Below are positions 51,910-61,810 of a stretch of DNA of 64,000 bases, one piece after another. Below the pieces are notes generated by a model. The model was not told the DNA's origin, did not search any database, and saw nothing but the letters and a program-made list of their open reading frames with translations. A program made the position numbers and the translations under genes. Source of the DNA: an uncultured Lachnospiraceae bacterium (GTDB lineage: Bacteria; Bacillota; Clostridia; Lachnospirales; Lachnospiraceae); assembly GCA_910586555.1 (NCBI GenBank), contig CAJUJY010000002.1, positions 57,864-121,863 of the forward strand. Direction: 5' to 3'. Position 1 is the stretch's first letter. Every line of letters begins with the position of its first letter.

Positions 51910-52661
51910 TGATAGATATTGAATTTAAAAATGTAACATTTTCTTATGAAAAGGATAAAAAAGTGCTGCATAATATATGTTTATCCATAGAACATGGCAC
52001 ATCAACAGGCCTTATAGGTGCTAATGGTGCTGGCAAGTCTACATTTTTAAAACTGGCAGTCGGCTTAATTACAGGGCATAAAGGTGAAATTATTGTAAAA
52101 GGACAGCTTGTAAATAAAAAAAATATAACAGCCATACGCAAAAAAGCCGGATATGTGTTCCAGGATGCAGACAGCCAGCTTTTTATGCCAACTGTTTATG
52201 AAGATGTTTCATTCGGGCCTGCCAATTATGGATTTACAAAGGAGGAAACGGACAAAAAGGTAATGGAAGCTCTCCGCAAGGTAAATATAGAAAATTTAAA
52301 AGACAGGCAGGTTTACCGTATATCAGGCGGTGAGAAAAAGCTTGCTTCCATTGCAACAATTTTATCTATGGAACCAGAAATTATTTTATTAGACGAACCA
52401 TCTGTTGCGCTTGATCCTGGTAACAGGAAAAACCTTATACAGGTTTTAAATGGGATTAAGGAAACAAAAATTATTGCAAGCCATGATCTTGATATGGTTT
52501 TAGATACATGTGAAAGAACCGTACTGCTGGCAGATGGCAGGGTAATAAAACAGGGCAGGACAATAGAAATACTGAAAGATAAAGAACTGCTTGAAACATA
52601 TGGACTGGAACTGCCCCTTTCATTACAGGGGTATTTAAAATGGAAAGATATAAACCTTTAA
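51909..52661 (+). CDS. cbiO: ECF transporter ATPase CbiO
   Basis: This 250-residue ABC ATPase starts at ATG 51909 (MIDIEFKNVTF), overlapping the cbiQ stop by 1 bp. It has Walker A GANGAGKST, Q-loop FQDADSQLF, signature ISGGEKK, Walker B IILLDEPS and switch His in ASHD. It energises CbiMQ-driven metal uptake. Confidence 0.95.
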   Translation: MIDIEFKNVTFSYEKDKKVLHNICLSIEHGTSTGLIGANGAGKSTFLKLAVGLITGHKGEIIVKGQLVNKKNITAIRKKAGYVFQDADSQLFMPTVYEDVSFGPANYGFTKEETDKKVMEALRKVNIENLKDRQVYRISGGEKKLASIATILSMEPEIILLDEPSVALDPGNRKNLIQVLNGIKETKIIASHDLDMVLDTCERTVLLADGRVIKQGRTIEILKDKELLETYGLELPLSLQGYLKWKDINL

Positions 52662-52746
52662 TAATATAAAATACCTGAAAGCAGGCACAAATACAGAAGC
52701 AGGCTTTTAGATATTTTGCCAGTAATAAGAAAGAAAGGGTATAAGC

Positions 52747-53487
52747 ATGGAAGCAGAGGAGATTCTTGAGCAGGTAAAAAATGGCAGCATATCTGTTGAA
52801 GAGGCTTTAAAGTATTTTAAAAGACAGCCATTTGAAGATATGGGATATGCAAAGCTTGATTTACACAGGGAAATCCGTTCAGGATTCCAGGAAGTAGTAT
52901 TTTGCAGCAAAAAGCCAGATAAATACCTAAAATCCATTTACCAGGAATTATATAAATTAAACGGTGAAGTTTTTGGTACAAGGGCTTCAAAACACCAGTA
53001 TGAAATAGTACGTGAAGTATTGCCAGATATTAGTTATGATGAAGTTTCACGTATACTTAAACTTGAATTAAAAGATAAAAAACGCAAAGGAAAAATTGCT
53101 GTATGCAGTGCAGGCACAGCAGATATACCTGTAGCAGAGGAAGCAGCACAGACAGCGGAATATTTCGGGGCAAATGCAGAACGTATCTATGATGCCGGGG
53201 TAAGTGGCATACACAGGCTTCTTGCCAGTATTGATGTGCTACAGGAAGCAAACTGTGTAGTTGCAGTAGCGGGAATGGAAGGTGCACTTGCCAGTGTTAT
53301 TGGAGGGCTTGTAAGCAGGCCTGTAATAGCTGTGCCAACATCAACCGGGTATGGCGCAAGCTTTAACGGGCTTTCAGCACTGCTTACAATGATAAATTCA
53401 TGTTCAAACGGAGTAGCTGTAGTAAATATTGACAATGGATATGGTGCCGGGTATATAGCAGCACAGATTAATAAACTGGCAATATAA
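52747..53487 (+). CDS. larB: LarB, nickel-pincer cofactor synthesis (NaAD carboxylase/hydrolase)
   Basis: This 246-residue protein has an N-terminal helical region and a C-terminal PurE-like domain (VCSAGTADIPVAEEAAQTAEYFG; VAVAGMEGALASVIGGLV; VPTSTGYGASFNGL). LarB carboxylates the pyridinium ring of nicotinic acid adenine dinucleotide and cleaves the phosphoanhydride, giving the dicarboxylate precursor. It is the first step toward the nickel-pincer nucleotide. SD AAAGGG is weak. Confidence 0.95.
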   Translation: MEAEEILEQVKNGSISVEEALKYFKRQPFEDMGYAKLDLHREIRSGFQEVVFCSKKPDKYLKSIYQELYKLNGEVFGTRASKHQYEIVREVLPDISYDEVSRILKLELKDKKRKGKIAVCSAGTADIPVAEEAAQTAEYFGANAERIYDAGVSGIHRLLASIDVLQEANCVVAVAGMEGALASVIGGLVSRPVIAVPTSTGYGASFNGLSALLTMINSCSNGVAVVNIDNGYGAGYIAAQINKLAI

Positions 53488-53514
53488 ATATTAAAGGCAA
53501 AAGGAGGAAAGTAT

Positions 53515-54921
53515 ATGGGACAGACCTTGTATTTAGAATGTAACTCTGGGATTAGTGGAGATATGGCAGTAGCAGCACTTTTAGATTTAGGCGCTAATGA
53601 AGAAGTACTTAGAAATGCACTTTACAGCATGGGTATTACAGGTTTTGGAATAGAGATAAGCAGGGTTAAAAAAGCCGGGCTTGATGTCTGTGATTTTAAT
53701 GTAAAACTTGATAAAGAACATGAAAACCATGACCATAACATGGAATACCTGCATGGGCATGAAGCATCTGATGGACATAAAGAATGGTACAATAATGAAG
53801 GATGCCACGGACACAGCCATAACATGGAAGAACATAACCATAATGGACATGCACATAGTGACAGAAATTTACATGATGACGGACATTCACATCAAGATAT
53901 ACATGCACCACAAGCAGGACATACACACCATGACGGGCATGTACACCGTGGACTGCCAGAAATACAGGAGATTATAGAACATGCAGATATCAGTTCCAGG
54001 GCAAAGAAAACAGCGCTTAAAATATTTAATATTATTGCCCATGCAGAGGCACAGGCTCATGGAACAGATATAGATAATGTACATTTCCATGAAGTTGGGG
54101 CTATAGATTCTATTGTAGATATTGTAGCGGCAGCAGTCTGCCTTGATAACCTGGATATAACAGAAGTAATTGTGCCATATCTTTGTGAAGGGACAGGTAC
54201 AATAAGGTGCCAGCATGGAATACTTCCAGTGCCAGTACCCGCAGTAGCAAATATTGTACAGATGTATGGACTGCCATTAAGAATCCATAAAACACAGGGG
54301 GAATTTGTAACACCTACTGGTGCAGCAATAGCAGCAGCAATAAGAAGTAAAAACGTGCTGCCAGAACAGTTTACAATACAAAAAACCGGAATGGGTGCAG
54401 GAAAAAGGAATTATGAAAGGCCAAGCATACTCCGTGCCATGCTTATTAAAGCAGAAACAGGACATAAGGAGGATATAGTTTATAAACTTGAAACAAATAT
54501 TGATGACTGTACAGGTGAAGCGCTTGGATATGTTATGGAACGCCTTTTTGAAAATGGTGCAGCAGATGTTAATTATATACCAGTATTTATGAAAAAAAAC
54601 CGTCCTGCATACCTTTTAACTGTATTATGCCAGGAGAAATATGTAAACTGCCTTGAAAATATTATTTTTAATGAAACAACAACTATTGGCATACGCAAAT
54701 CCCGGATGGAAAGGACAGTCCTTGAAAGAAAACCTGTAACAGTAGAACTTCCTTTTGGTAAAATGCCTGCCAAAAAATGTATACTTCCAGACGGAAGCAT
54801 ACGGATTTATCCTGAGTATGAAATAATAGCAAAAACTGCAAAGGAAAAAGGTATGTCCATACAGGAAGTATTTAATATTTTCCACAAATATATGGAGGAA
54901 AAAAACAATGCTACCAATTAA
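53515..54921 (+). CDS. larC: LarC, nickel insertion enzyme, single ORF with long His-rich insert
   Basis: This 468-residue CTP-dependent nickel cyclometallase inserts Ni into the pincer nucleotide. N-terminal LYLECNSGISGDMAVAALLDLG and HFHEVGAIDSIVDI are family landmarks; the C-terminal part (ETNIDDCTGEALGYVMERL) is present in the same frame. Some lactobacilli make the full protein by ribosomal frameshift (larC1/larC2); here it is one continuous ORF. An insert at about residues 69-147 contains over 20 His, probably binding nickel. It overlaps larE by 14 bp. Confidence 0.95.
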   Translation: MGQTLYLECNSGISGDMAVAALLDLGANEEVLRNALYSMGITGFGIEISRVKKAGLDVCDFNVKLDKEHENHDHNMEYLHGHEASDGHKEWYNNEGCHGHSHNMEEHNHNGHAHSDRNLHDDGHSHQDIHAPQAGHTHHDGHVHRGLPEIQEIIEHADISSRAKKTALKIFNIIAHAEAQAHGTDIDNVHFHEVGAIDSIVDIVAAAVCLDNLDITEVIVPYLCEGTGTIRCQHGILPVPVPAVANIVQMYGLPLRIHKTQGEFVTPTGAAIAAAIRSKNVLPEQFTIQKTGMGAGKRNYERPSILRAMLIKAETGHKEDIVYKLETNIDDCTGEALGYVMERLFENGAADVNYIPVFMKKNRPAYLLTVLCQEKYVNCLENIIFNETTTIGIRKSRMERTVLERKPVTVELPFGKMPAKKCILPDGSIRIYPEYEIIAKTAKEKGMSIQEVFNIFHKYMEEKNNATN

Positions 54922-55738
54922 CAATACAACAAAAAGCAGCCAGGACAAGCTTTGCAGGCTTGAAGAGTACCTGTCGGGGCTTGGAAATGTAATAGTTGCA
55001 TTTTCAGGCGGCATAGATTCTACATTTTTGTTAAAAGCAGCACAAAATGCCCTTGGAGATAAAGTGGTGGCTGTTACAGTAAAACCTTATTCTTTTCCTG
55101 GCCGGGAATTAGAAGAAGCAGAAGCACTTTGCAGGGAAATGGGAATACAACATTTTACTATTGGTTTTAATGAATTTGACATTAAAGGGTTTAGCGAAAA
55201 CCCGCCAGACAGGTGCTATTTATGTAAAAAGGAATTATTTGGAAAAGTTAAGGAAATGGCAGCAAAGAAAAATATACCTTATATTCTTGAGGGTTCAAAT
55301 TTAGATGATAACAAAGATTACCGTCCTGGCATGGCAGCAATAAAAGAACTTGGCATTATAAGCCCGCTTATAAAAACTGGCTTTTATAAGGAAGAAATCC
55401 GGAGGTTTGCTAAGGAAATGGGGCTTAAAGCCTGGAACAAGCCGTCCCTGGCCTGCCTTTCTTCACGTTTTGTATATGGGGAACACATTACAAAGGAGAA
55501 ACTTTTAATGGCAGATAAAGCAGAACAGTTACTAGCTGGCAAAGGATTTTTACATGCAAGGGTACGTATACATGGACAAATGGCAAGAATTGAGGTAATG
55601 CCAGATGAATTTGAAAAACTTATAAGAAACGATATAAGGGAAGAAATAATATCAGGCTTAAAATCATATGGCTTTACTTATATAAGCATGGATCTTGAGG
55701 GTTACAGGACAGGGAGCATGAATGAAATGCTGGATTAA
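54908..55738 (+). CDS. larE: LarE, sulfur insertase of the nickel-pincer pathway
   Basis: This 276-residue PP-loop enzyme adenylates the pyridine carboxylates (SGGIDS, residues about 33-38) and inserts sulfur. Three cysteines are placed at C103 and C106 (RCYLC) and C183 (LACLSSR). Single-Cys LarE proteins sacrifice that Cys; three-Cys homologues are known to use a [4Fe-4S] cluster as sulfur carrier, so this one may be catalytic. The start has GGAGG 8 nt upstream, inside larC. The lactate racemase larA itself is not in the window. Confidence 0.93.
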   Translation: MLPINNTTKSSQDKLCRLEEYLSGLGNVIVAFSGGIDSTFLLKAAQNALGDKVVAVTVKPYSFPGRELEEAEALCREMGIQHFTIGFNEFDIKGFSENPPDRCYLCKKELFGKVKEMAAKKNIPYILEGSNLDDNKDYRPGMAAIKELGIISPLIKTGFYKEEIRRFAKEMGLKAWNKPSLACLSSRFVYGEHITKEKLLMADKAEQLLAGKGFLHARVRIHGQMARIEVMPDEFEKLIRNDIREEIISGLKSYGFTYISMDLEGYRTGSMNEMLD

Positions 55739-55872
55739 TAAGGTTAAAATATCCTTTGGCTATGTCATAAGACAATCATTTCCTGGAATATTACTTTAAT
55801 ATATATGGTGCAAATACTAGTTAAAAGTTAGTATGTACTGTTTTAATTAATATATGGAATGGAGATTATGAT

Positions 55873-57996
55873 ATGGAAGGGGATAACCAGAAATTAGATG
55901 CAGCTTTTGGCCTTATGCCGGATGTAAATGATGCCGGATATAATGAAGCAGAGGACAGGTGGCGTGTAATAGTTAAATATTATGGGGATTTAAGCAGTAT
56001 ACTAAGCAGTATAAGGGGCGCTGTATATACAGGGCTTTTTAATAATTATGCGGTTGTAAGTGTGCCTGCCACAGAACTTAGTGCCCTTGCAGACACACAG
56101 GGAATAGTATATGTAGAAAAACCAAGGGAGGTTTATTATAATGTAAATAATGGCAGGGCAGCTTCATGTATTAACTCTGTACAAAGCGCCAGTATACCAG
56201 GAAGCATATATACAGACAGGACGGGGCTTAATGGGGCTGGCGTCCTTGTTGCTATAATTGATTCAGGAATAGATTACCTGCACCCAGGGTTTAGAAATAA
56301 CGATGGCACTACAAGAATTTTATATTTATGGGACCAGGGGGCAGATGCTGAGGCTTCTTATGGCAGGGTACCAGCCGGGTATGCGCAGGGTGCAGAATAT
56401 GACAGTGATGATATAAATGAAGCACTTGCACAGCCTGACAGGGCAGCAAGCCTTAAAATAGTGCCCGTTTCTGACAGGGGCAGTGGGCATGGCACAGCAG
56501 TTGCTGGTGTGGCAGCAGGCAATGGTGCAGCTTCACCAGGAAACAGGTATAAAGGCGTTGCGCCAGAAAGCAGCCTTATAGTAGTAAAACTTGGCAAAAG
56601 GGGAAGTTCTTTTGCACTTACAACAGAAATTATGGAGGCTATAGATTATACAGTAAGAAAATCAATTACATTAAATATGCCTATAGCAATTAACCTTAGT
56701 TTTGGCAATAATGACGGCCCGCATGATGGTAATTCGCTTTTTGAAAACTATATAGCTGACATTAAAGGTATATGGAAAAATGTTATAGTAGTTGCAGCAG
56801 GCAATGAAGGGGATGCAAGGCACCATGCTTTTTTAAAACTTGAAAATGGCAGAAAACAGCAGACCGCTGCTGCCATTGCTGAAAATGAAAGAAATGTCCT
56901 GTTACAGATATGGAAGCATTACCAGGACATATTTAATATAAGCATAACAGCACCAGATGGAAGCCGTATTACCTTAAATTACCAGGCTGGCAAGGCAGAA
57001 ACATATATAGCAGGAAACAGCAGGATTTATGTATTCTATGGTGAACCATCACCATATACAATATCACAGGGCATATTTATACAATGGCTGCCAGTACCAG
57101 GAGCACAATATATAATGCCAGGTGTATGGTATATAAACTTTGATCCTGTAGATATAAAATATGGAATTGTAAATATGTGGCTTCCAACAATAGAAGTAGT
57201 AGGGCTTTCAACAGGTTTCCTTTCCCCGTCACCTGATACTACCCTTACAATACCTGCCACTGCAAGAAATGTAATAACAATAGGTGCTTATAATGCCACA
57301 ACTAATAGTATGGCTTCTTTTTCAGGAAGAGGAAATACAACAGATGGAAGGTATATGCCAACAATAGTAGCACCAGGGGTTGATATAATGAGCGCAGCAC
57401 CAGGAGGCGGATATTCTTCAAATACAGGAACATCAATAGCAGCGCCATTTGTAACAGGAAGCGCAGCACTTATGATGGAGTGGGGGTATGGTGTTATAAT
57501 AAGGTTACTAAGGGAGAACAGAAATGAAATTGCCTATGGTATAATGTGTACAGAAGAGTATCTGGTGCACAAATACCCAGATAAAGATATGTTAAATGAA
57601 TTAGATAAATATTTAAAAAGTGATATGTTAGAAGATTACTGGTATGATAATGTATTATTTATATGTGAAGATATTATACAGAAGTTTTCTTTTACAGAAT
57701 GGAGCAGGCTAAAAGATATTATTCCAAAAAATAATATACGCTGGAATATACGTCTTATAGAATGTCTGGGAGATATTAATAACCAGTATTCTGTAGAATG
57801 TATATTAAAAATGCTTAATATTGATAATGATGATGTATTTATAGCTTGTATTGATGCATTAAGGGATATGGATATGTCATTGCTTAATAAAGAGATTGTA
57901 AAAGAGCTTAAAAGAAAAGCAGGATTATTATTAAAGGAAAGTATATTACCAGTTGAAAAAATATTAGAAAAATTTATTGAAAATACAAATGTTTAA
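55873..57996 (+). CDS. S8 subtilase, C-terminus replaced by foreign sequence
   Basis: This 707-residue ORF encodes a subtilisin-family protease (about residues 1-538) with the triad Asp in VAIIDSGIDYLHPGF, His in GSGHGTAVAG and Ser in GTSIAAPFVTGSAALMMEWG. It resembles the CspB-like cytoplasmic or spore subtilases of Clostridia, with no signal peptide. Homologues then carry about 40 residues of the same fold. Here, after MEWG (57481-57486), the sequence changes to an unrelated AT-rich helical segment of about 170 residues (TEEYLVHKYPDKDML; NNQYSVECILKMLNIDNDD) that looks like a HEAT-type or immunity protein. I infer that a mobile element integrated at this point and fused the frames. Confidence 0.78.
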   Translation: MEGDNQKLDAAFGLMPDVNDAGYNEAEDRWRVIVKYYGDLSSILSSIRGAVYTGLFNNYAVVSVPATELSALADTQGIVYVEKPREVYYNVNNGRAASCINSVQSASIPGSIYTDRTGLNGAGVLVAIIDSGIDYLHPGFRNNDGTTRILYLWDQGADAEASYGRVPAGYAQGAEYDSDDINEALAQPDRAASLKIVPVSDRGSGHGTAVAGVAAGNGAASPGNRYKGVAPESSLIVVKLGKRGSSFALTTEIMEAIDYTVRKSITLNMPIAINLSFGNNDGPHDGNSLFENYIADIKGIWKNVIVVAAGNEGDARHHAFLKLENGRKQQTAAAIAENERNVLLQIWKHYQDIFNISITAPDGSRITLNYQAGKAETYIAGNSRIYVFYGEPSPYTISQGIFIQWLPVPGAQYIMPGVWYINFDPVDIKYGIVNMWLPTIEVVGLSTGFLSPSPDTTLTIPATARNVITIGAYNATTNSMASFSGRGNTTDGRYMPTIVAPGVDIMSAAPGGGYSSNTGTSIAAPFVTGSAALMMEWGYGVIIRLLRENRNEIAYGIMCTEEYLVHKYPDKDMLNELDKYLKSDMLEDYWYDNVLFICEDIIQKFSFTEWSRLKDIIPKNNIRWNIRLIECLGDINNQYSVECILKMLNIDNDDVFIACIDALRDMDMSLLNKEIVKELKRKAGLLLKESILPVEKILEKFIENTNV

Positions 57997-58066
57997 AAAG
58001 CTATAATAATATGTAATAGGACAACCAGTAACAGGAATATAGTTCTTATACAGGGAGGTGGTTTTA

Positions 58067-58312
58067 TTGCAGGCACAGAAAGAAATTAAGAATACAGATA
58101 AAGAAACATTATGGGATATTGATGAAATAAATATAAATAAATTTGATACTATAGAAAATAAAATAGAAAAATTTACAGAGGATACAGGAGATAATGTAGA
58201 GTCACATATAAACGGGGGATATATGGTAAGGAATTATTTTTCTAACGGGGGTTATAGTGCAACAGAAGCATTTATACATTATATTAAAAAAATTGCAGAG
58301 ATTAATTATTAG
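58067..58312 (+). CDS. Small acidic protein preceding the recombinases
   Basis: I choose TTG 58067 (QAQKEIKNTDKET after the initiator) because GGGAGG lies 8 nt before it; a GTG at 58058 overlaps the SD. The roughly 81-residue protein is acidic in the middle and ends YSATEAFIHYIKKIAEINY. I recognise no domain. It is 20 bp before the first recombinase and so is probably co-transcribed; it may be an accessory factor of the recombinases. Confidence 0.55.
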   Translation: MQAQKEIKNTDKETLWDIDEININKFDTIENKIEKFTEDTGDNVESHINGGYMVRNYFSNGGYSATEAFIHYIKKIAEINY

Positions 58313-58332
58313 CAAAGCCAGGAGTAAAACAT

Positions 58333-60091
58333 ATGGAGCATGTTTATAAGGCTGCCCTTTATCTGAGGCTGTCAAAGGATGATACAGCTACCTGCGGCAG
58401 CATTAAAAAGGAAAGTAACAGCATTGCAAGCCAGAGGGATTTAGTCAAGCGGATATTCGCAATCCGCTTCGCTACTTGCTCATAACCTCATTGCCGCTTT
58501 GCGGCAGTCTGGCAGGAGCTTGAACCCCTGCCAGACTAAGTAAGTCCTAAACCCACCGCTTAAGAAGCGGGGGACTTACTTAATGAGGTTAAAAGCATAT
58601 ATAAAAAACCACAGTGACATGGAAATATATGGAATTTATATTGATGACGGGTATTCTGGTGTATCTTTTGGTGACAGGCCAGGATTCCAGAAGATGATGT
58701 CAGATGTATATGCAGGTAAAGCAGATTGTGTAATTGTAAAAGACCTTTCAAGGTTTGGACGGGATTATATTGAAGCTGGACGGTTTATACAAAAAACCTT
58801 TCCAGCTTTTAATGTGCGCTTTATTGCTGTTACAGATAATTATGACAGCCTGTATGCATGCCAGGCAGATTCTTCTCTTGTGCTGCCAGTAAAAAACTTT
58901 GTAAATGACAGCTACTGCCGGGATATAAGTGTAAAAGTACGGGCATGCCAGTATGCCAAACGCCTTGAAGGGCAGTGTATTTCTGCATTTGCGCCATATG
59001 GTTATATAAAAGACCCAGATAATAAAAACCATCTGGTAGTTGATAAATATGCAGCAGGCATTGTGAAAAAGATTTTTAAATGGAAAATAGAAGGCATGAG
59101 CCTTTTAGCAGTTGCAAACAAACTAAACTCACTTGGTATTCTTTCACCAGCAGAATATAAAAAGATGGAAGGGCTTAAATACCAGACAGGGTTTAAGACT
59201 GCAAAGACAGGAAAATGGTCTGCTGTATCAGTAAAACGTATATTAACAGACAGGGTTTATACAGGTGATATGGTACAGGGAAAGCGTGAAAAAACCAGCT
59301 ATAAAATGAAAAAACGCATTGTGAAACCAGAAGATAAGTGGATTTGTGTAAAAAATACGCATGAAGCAGTTATTCCAGAGATTGATTTTAATATTGTACA
59401 GGAGCTTATTATGTATGACGGCAGGCCATCTGGTGGTACAAATACAGCAAACTTTTTCTGTGGGGTTTTGTTCTGTGCAGACTGCGGTGCACCGATGGTT
59501 AAAAGGATAAACAAGTATAAGGGCAGGCAGAAAGTGTTTTACATATGCCAGACTAAAAACCAGTCCAGAGGCTGCACCAGGCACAGTATACCAGAAGAAA
59601 CGTTAAAAAACATTGTTTTAAAAGAAATTGTTTTTTTTACAGATTTAATGGCATATTACCCTGGTATACTGGATTTTGTAAAACAGATGGATATTGATTA
59701 CAGCAAGACACTAGAGCATGATACCCAGACAAGTGTGCTTACTGGTGAGTATAACAAGTATTACAGGCTGAAAAGCGGGCTGCCTTCTGACTTTAAGGAA
59801 GGGCTGGTTGATAAGAAAGAATTTGAAGAATTTAACCGTATATATGAAAATAAGTGTAAAGAACTGGAGAAGAAAATTGAAAAACAAAAAGAACTTGTAA
59901 AAAAACTGATACATAATGGGGCACTTGCAAAATCCAGGCTTGAAAAATTCCAGGAAACAGCAGAAACCAGGGAACTTACCAGGGAACTGCTGGTTATTAT
60001 GGTAAGAAAGATATATTTACATGAGGGAAAAAGAATTGGCATCCTGTTCCGTTTTGCAAATGAACTAGAAAAATCTGGCCTGTTATCCTAA
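58333..60091 (+). pseudogene. Large serine recombinase 1, split by a mobile element
   Basis: The gene starts at ATG 58333 (EHVYKAALYLRLSKDDTAT, with the catalytic Ser in LRLS). It is interrupted after codon 38 by the 145-bp palindromic element and continues AYIKNHSDMEIYGIYIDDGYSG to 60091. Leaving out 58449-58593 joins GTC-AA to A-GCA and restores one frame of about 538 codons. The second part has the resolvase core (VIVKDLSRFGRDYIE), the recombinase domain, a zinc ribbon (CADCGAPM) and a coiled coil. As it stands, the main fragment lacks the catalytic Ser and should be inactive; precise excision would revive it. Confidence 0.88.
58449..58593. mobile_element. Small palindromic mobile element, copy 2, inside recombinase 1
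   Basis: This 145-bp copy matches the one at 45122-45265 nearly throughout, including CGGATATTCGCAATCCG at the left, a central stem GTCTGGCAGG/CCTGCCAGAC and the right hairpin CCGCTTAAGAAGCGG. Both copies follow GTCAA and end in GGTTAAA. The right end provides GGGGGA (58569-58574) and an ATG (58583) 8 nt later, in frame with the second part of the disrupted gene. Confidence 0.85.
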
Positions 60092-60130
60092 ATAGCAGGC
60101 GCAGATGTGCCAGAACAAGAGGTGGTATAA

Positions 60131-61810
60131 ATGGCAAGGACGAAGGAAAGATACCAGAAAGCAGAAACGGATTATAAATGGCCTAGCCTTCCTGTATTTT
60201 CTGCTGGCATATACAGCAGGGTTTCAGTTGGTAATGGTGAAAACAAAACAGAAACCATAGAAAACCAGATAGAGATTGCAAAACAGTTTGTAATGGAAAA
60301 TAACAGCAGCATGGAACGGGAAATGGAAATTAAAATATATGATATTTATATTGACAGGGGGATTACAGGCACATCTTTTGACAGGAAAGGTTTTATGCGT
60401 CTGATGGAAGATGTAAAAAGGCATAAAATTAACTGCATTATTGTTAAGGATTTATCACGCTTTGGCAGGGATTATATTGAAACTGGCAACTATATTGAGA
60501 AAATACTGCCATTCTTAGGCTGCCGTTTTATTGCAGTTACTGACGGATTTGATTCAATGTACGCAAATGCAGCAGAAAACCAGCTTACAATGAATATTAA
60601 AAACCTTGTTAATGACATGTATGCAAAAGATATATCAAAAAGGTCAGCCCTTGCGAAAAAAATGGCAGCACAAGCAGGCTCTTATATTGGAAGTTTTGCA
60701 CCTTATGGCTATAATGTTGTAAATATAAATGGTATACGGAAATTAATTGTAGATAATGAATGTGCTGGCATTATAAGGCTAATATTTGAAAAATATGCTG
60801 GTGGCTGTTCCTATAATAATATTATTTCTTATCTGTATACAAATAAAATCCACAGGATTAGCGGTTATAAAAAGTACCACCATGTATACTGTGAAAGTGG
60901 TGAAATTTTACACCAGTGGGGGCAGAATGTAATAAGGGGGTTATTAAGCAATATTGTATATACAGGCAGCCTGGTACAATGTAAAAGAAGTACAGGGTTA
61001 TATAAAGGACAGAAGAAAATACTTAAAACCAGTGAAGATGAATGGGTTACTGCCAGAAATACGCATGAAGCAGTTATAAGTAAAGAATTGTTTGAAAAAG
61101 TACAGAATAGACTTAAAAAAACTGTAAAAAGTGCACCAGTGAAATACACAGATAAAGAAACAGACAATATTTACCGCAATATTTTATACTGTGGTGTTTG
61201 TGGAAAACGTATGCACCCTGTTTTTTATGGGTGCAGGGGGAAAGATGAAAGACATTTTTCCTATTATTGCAGAAATGCTTATATAATAGATGGAAGAAAG
61301 TGTGGTAAAAATTATATAAGGGAAAAATACCTGGATATTTGTGTTATGGAACAGTTAAAGTATGTGTTAAAATCCCAGAAAATAAAGATAAAAGACTGCA
61401 TACAGGTAAATAATTTCCTGTGCAGCCAGAAAATAACTGCATATATGGAAGAAGAAAAGGAACTTTTTAGAACCTGTGAAAGAATTAAAGAAGAATGTGC
61501 TTTAAAGTTTATGCAGTATAAAGAAGGAAAAGCCACAAAGGAAGAGTATATGCAGTCCAGGCAGTATAAAAAAGAACAGGAGGGGTTTTCAGAAAAAAGG
61601 AGGGCAGAGTTAAAGAAAAAAATCCAGGACTGTAAATTACAAACAGAAGAAAAAAACCAGTTTTTAGAGAATATTTTAAAAGCAGGAAAATACCAGAAAC
61701 TGGATATATATTTGGCAGAAGCATTAATTGACAGTATATTTATATTTCCTGATGGCATTATTGAAATCTATTATAAATTTACGGACGGGGGTGTACAGGC
61801 TGGAAAGTAA
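60131..61810 (+). CDS. Large serine recombinase 2
   Basis: This 559-residue recombinase has the catalytic Ser in IYSRVS (about residue 33), VKDLSRFGRDYIETGNYIE, the recombinase domain (APYGYNVVNING onward), a zinc ribbon (CGVCGKRM ... CRNAYIIDGRKCG) and a C-terminal coiled coil rich in Lys and Glu. These enzymes cut both strands at short att sites and integrate or excise large elements. SD AGAGGTGG is good. It appears intact and is 39 bp after recombinase 1. Confidence 0.93.
   Translation: MARTKERYQKAETDYKWPSLPVFSAGIYSRVSVGNGENKTETIENQIEIAKQFVMENNSSMEREMEIKIYDIYIDRGITGTSFDRKGFMRLMEDVKRHKINCIIVKDLSRFGRDYIETGNYIEKILPFLGCRFIAVTDGFDSMYANAAENQLTMNIKNLVNDMYAKDISKRSALAKKMAAQAGSYIGSFAPYGYNVVNINGIRKLIVDNECAGIIRLIFEKYAGGCSYNNIISYLYTNKIHRISGYKKYHHVYCESGEILHQWGQNVIRGLLSNIVYTGSLVQCKRSTGLYKGQKKILKTSEDEWVTARNTHEAVISKELFEKVQNRLKKTVKSAPVKYTDKETDNIYRNILYCGVCGKRMHPVFYGCRGKDERHFSYYCRNAYIIDGRKCGKNYIREKYLDICVMEQLKYVLKSQKIKIKDCIQVNNFLCSQKITAYMEEEKELFRTCERIKEECALKFMQYKEGKATKEEYMQSRQYKKEQEGFSEKRRAELKKKIQDCKLQTEEKNQFLENILKAGKYQKLDIYLAEALIDSIFIFPDGIIEIYYKFTDGGVQAGK

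Noticed and set aside
53587..53977. Several ORFs in other frames over the LarC His-rich insert
   Set aside because: They arise from the repetitive CAT/CAC codons of larC and have no start signals.
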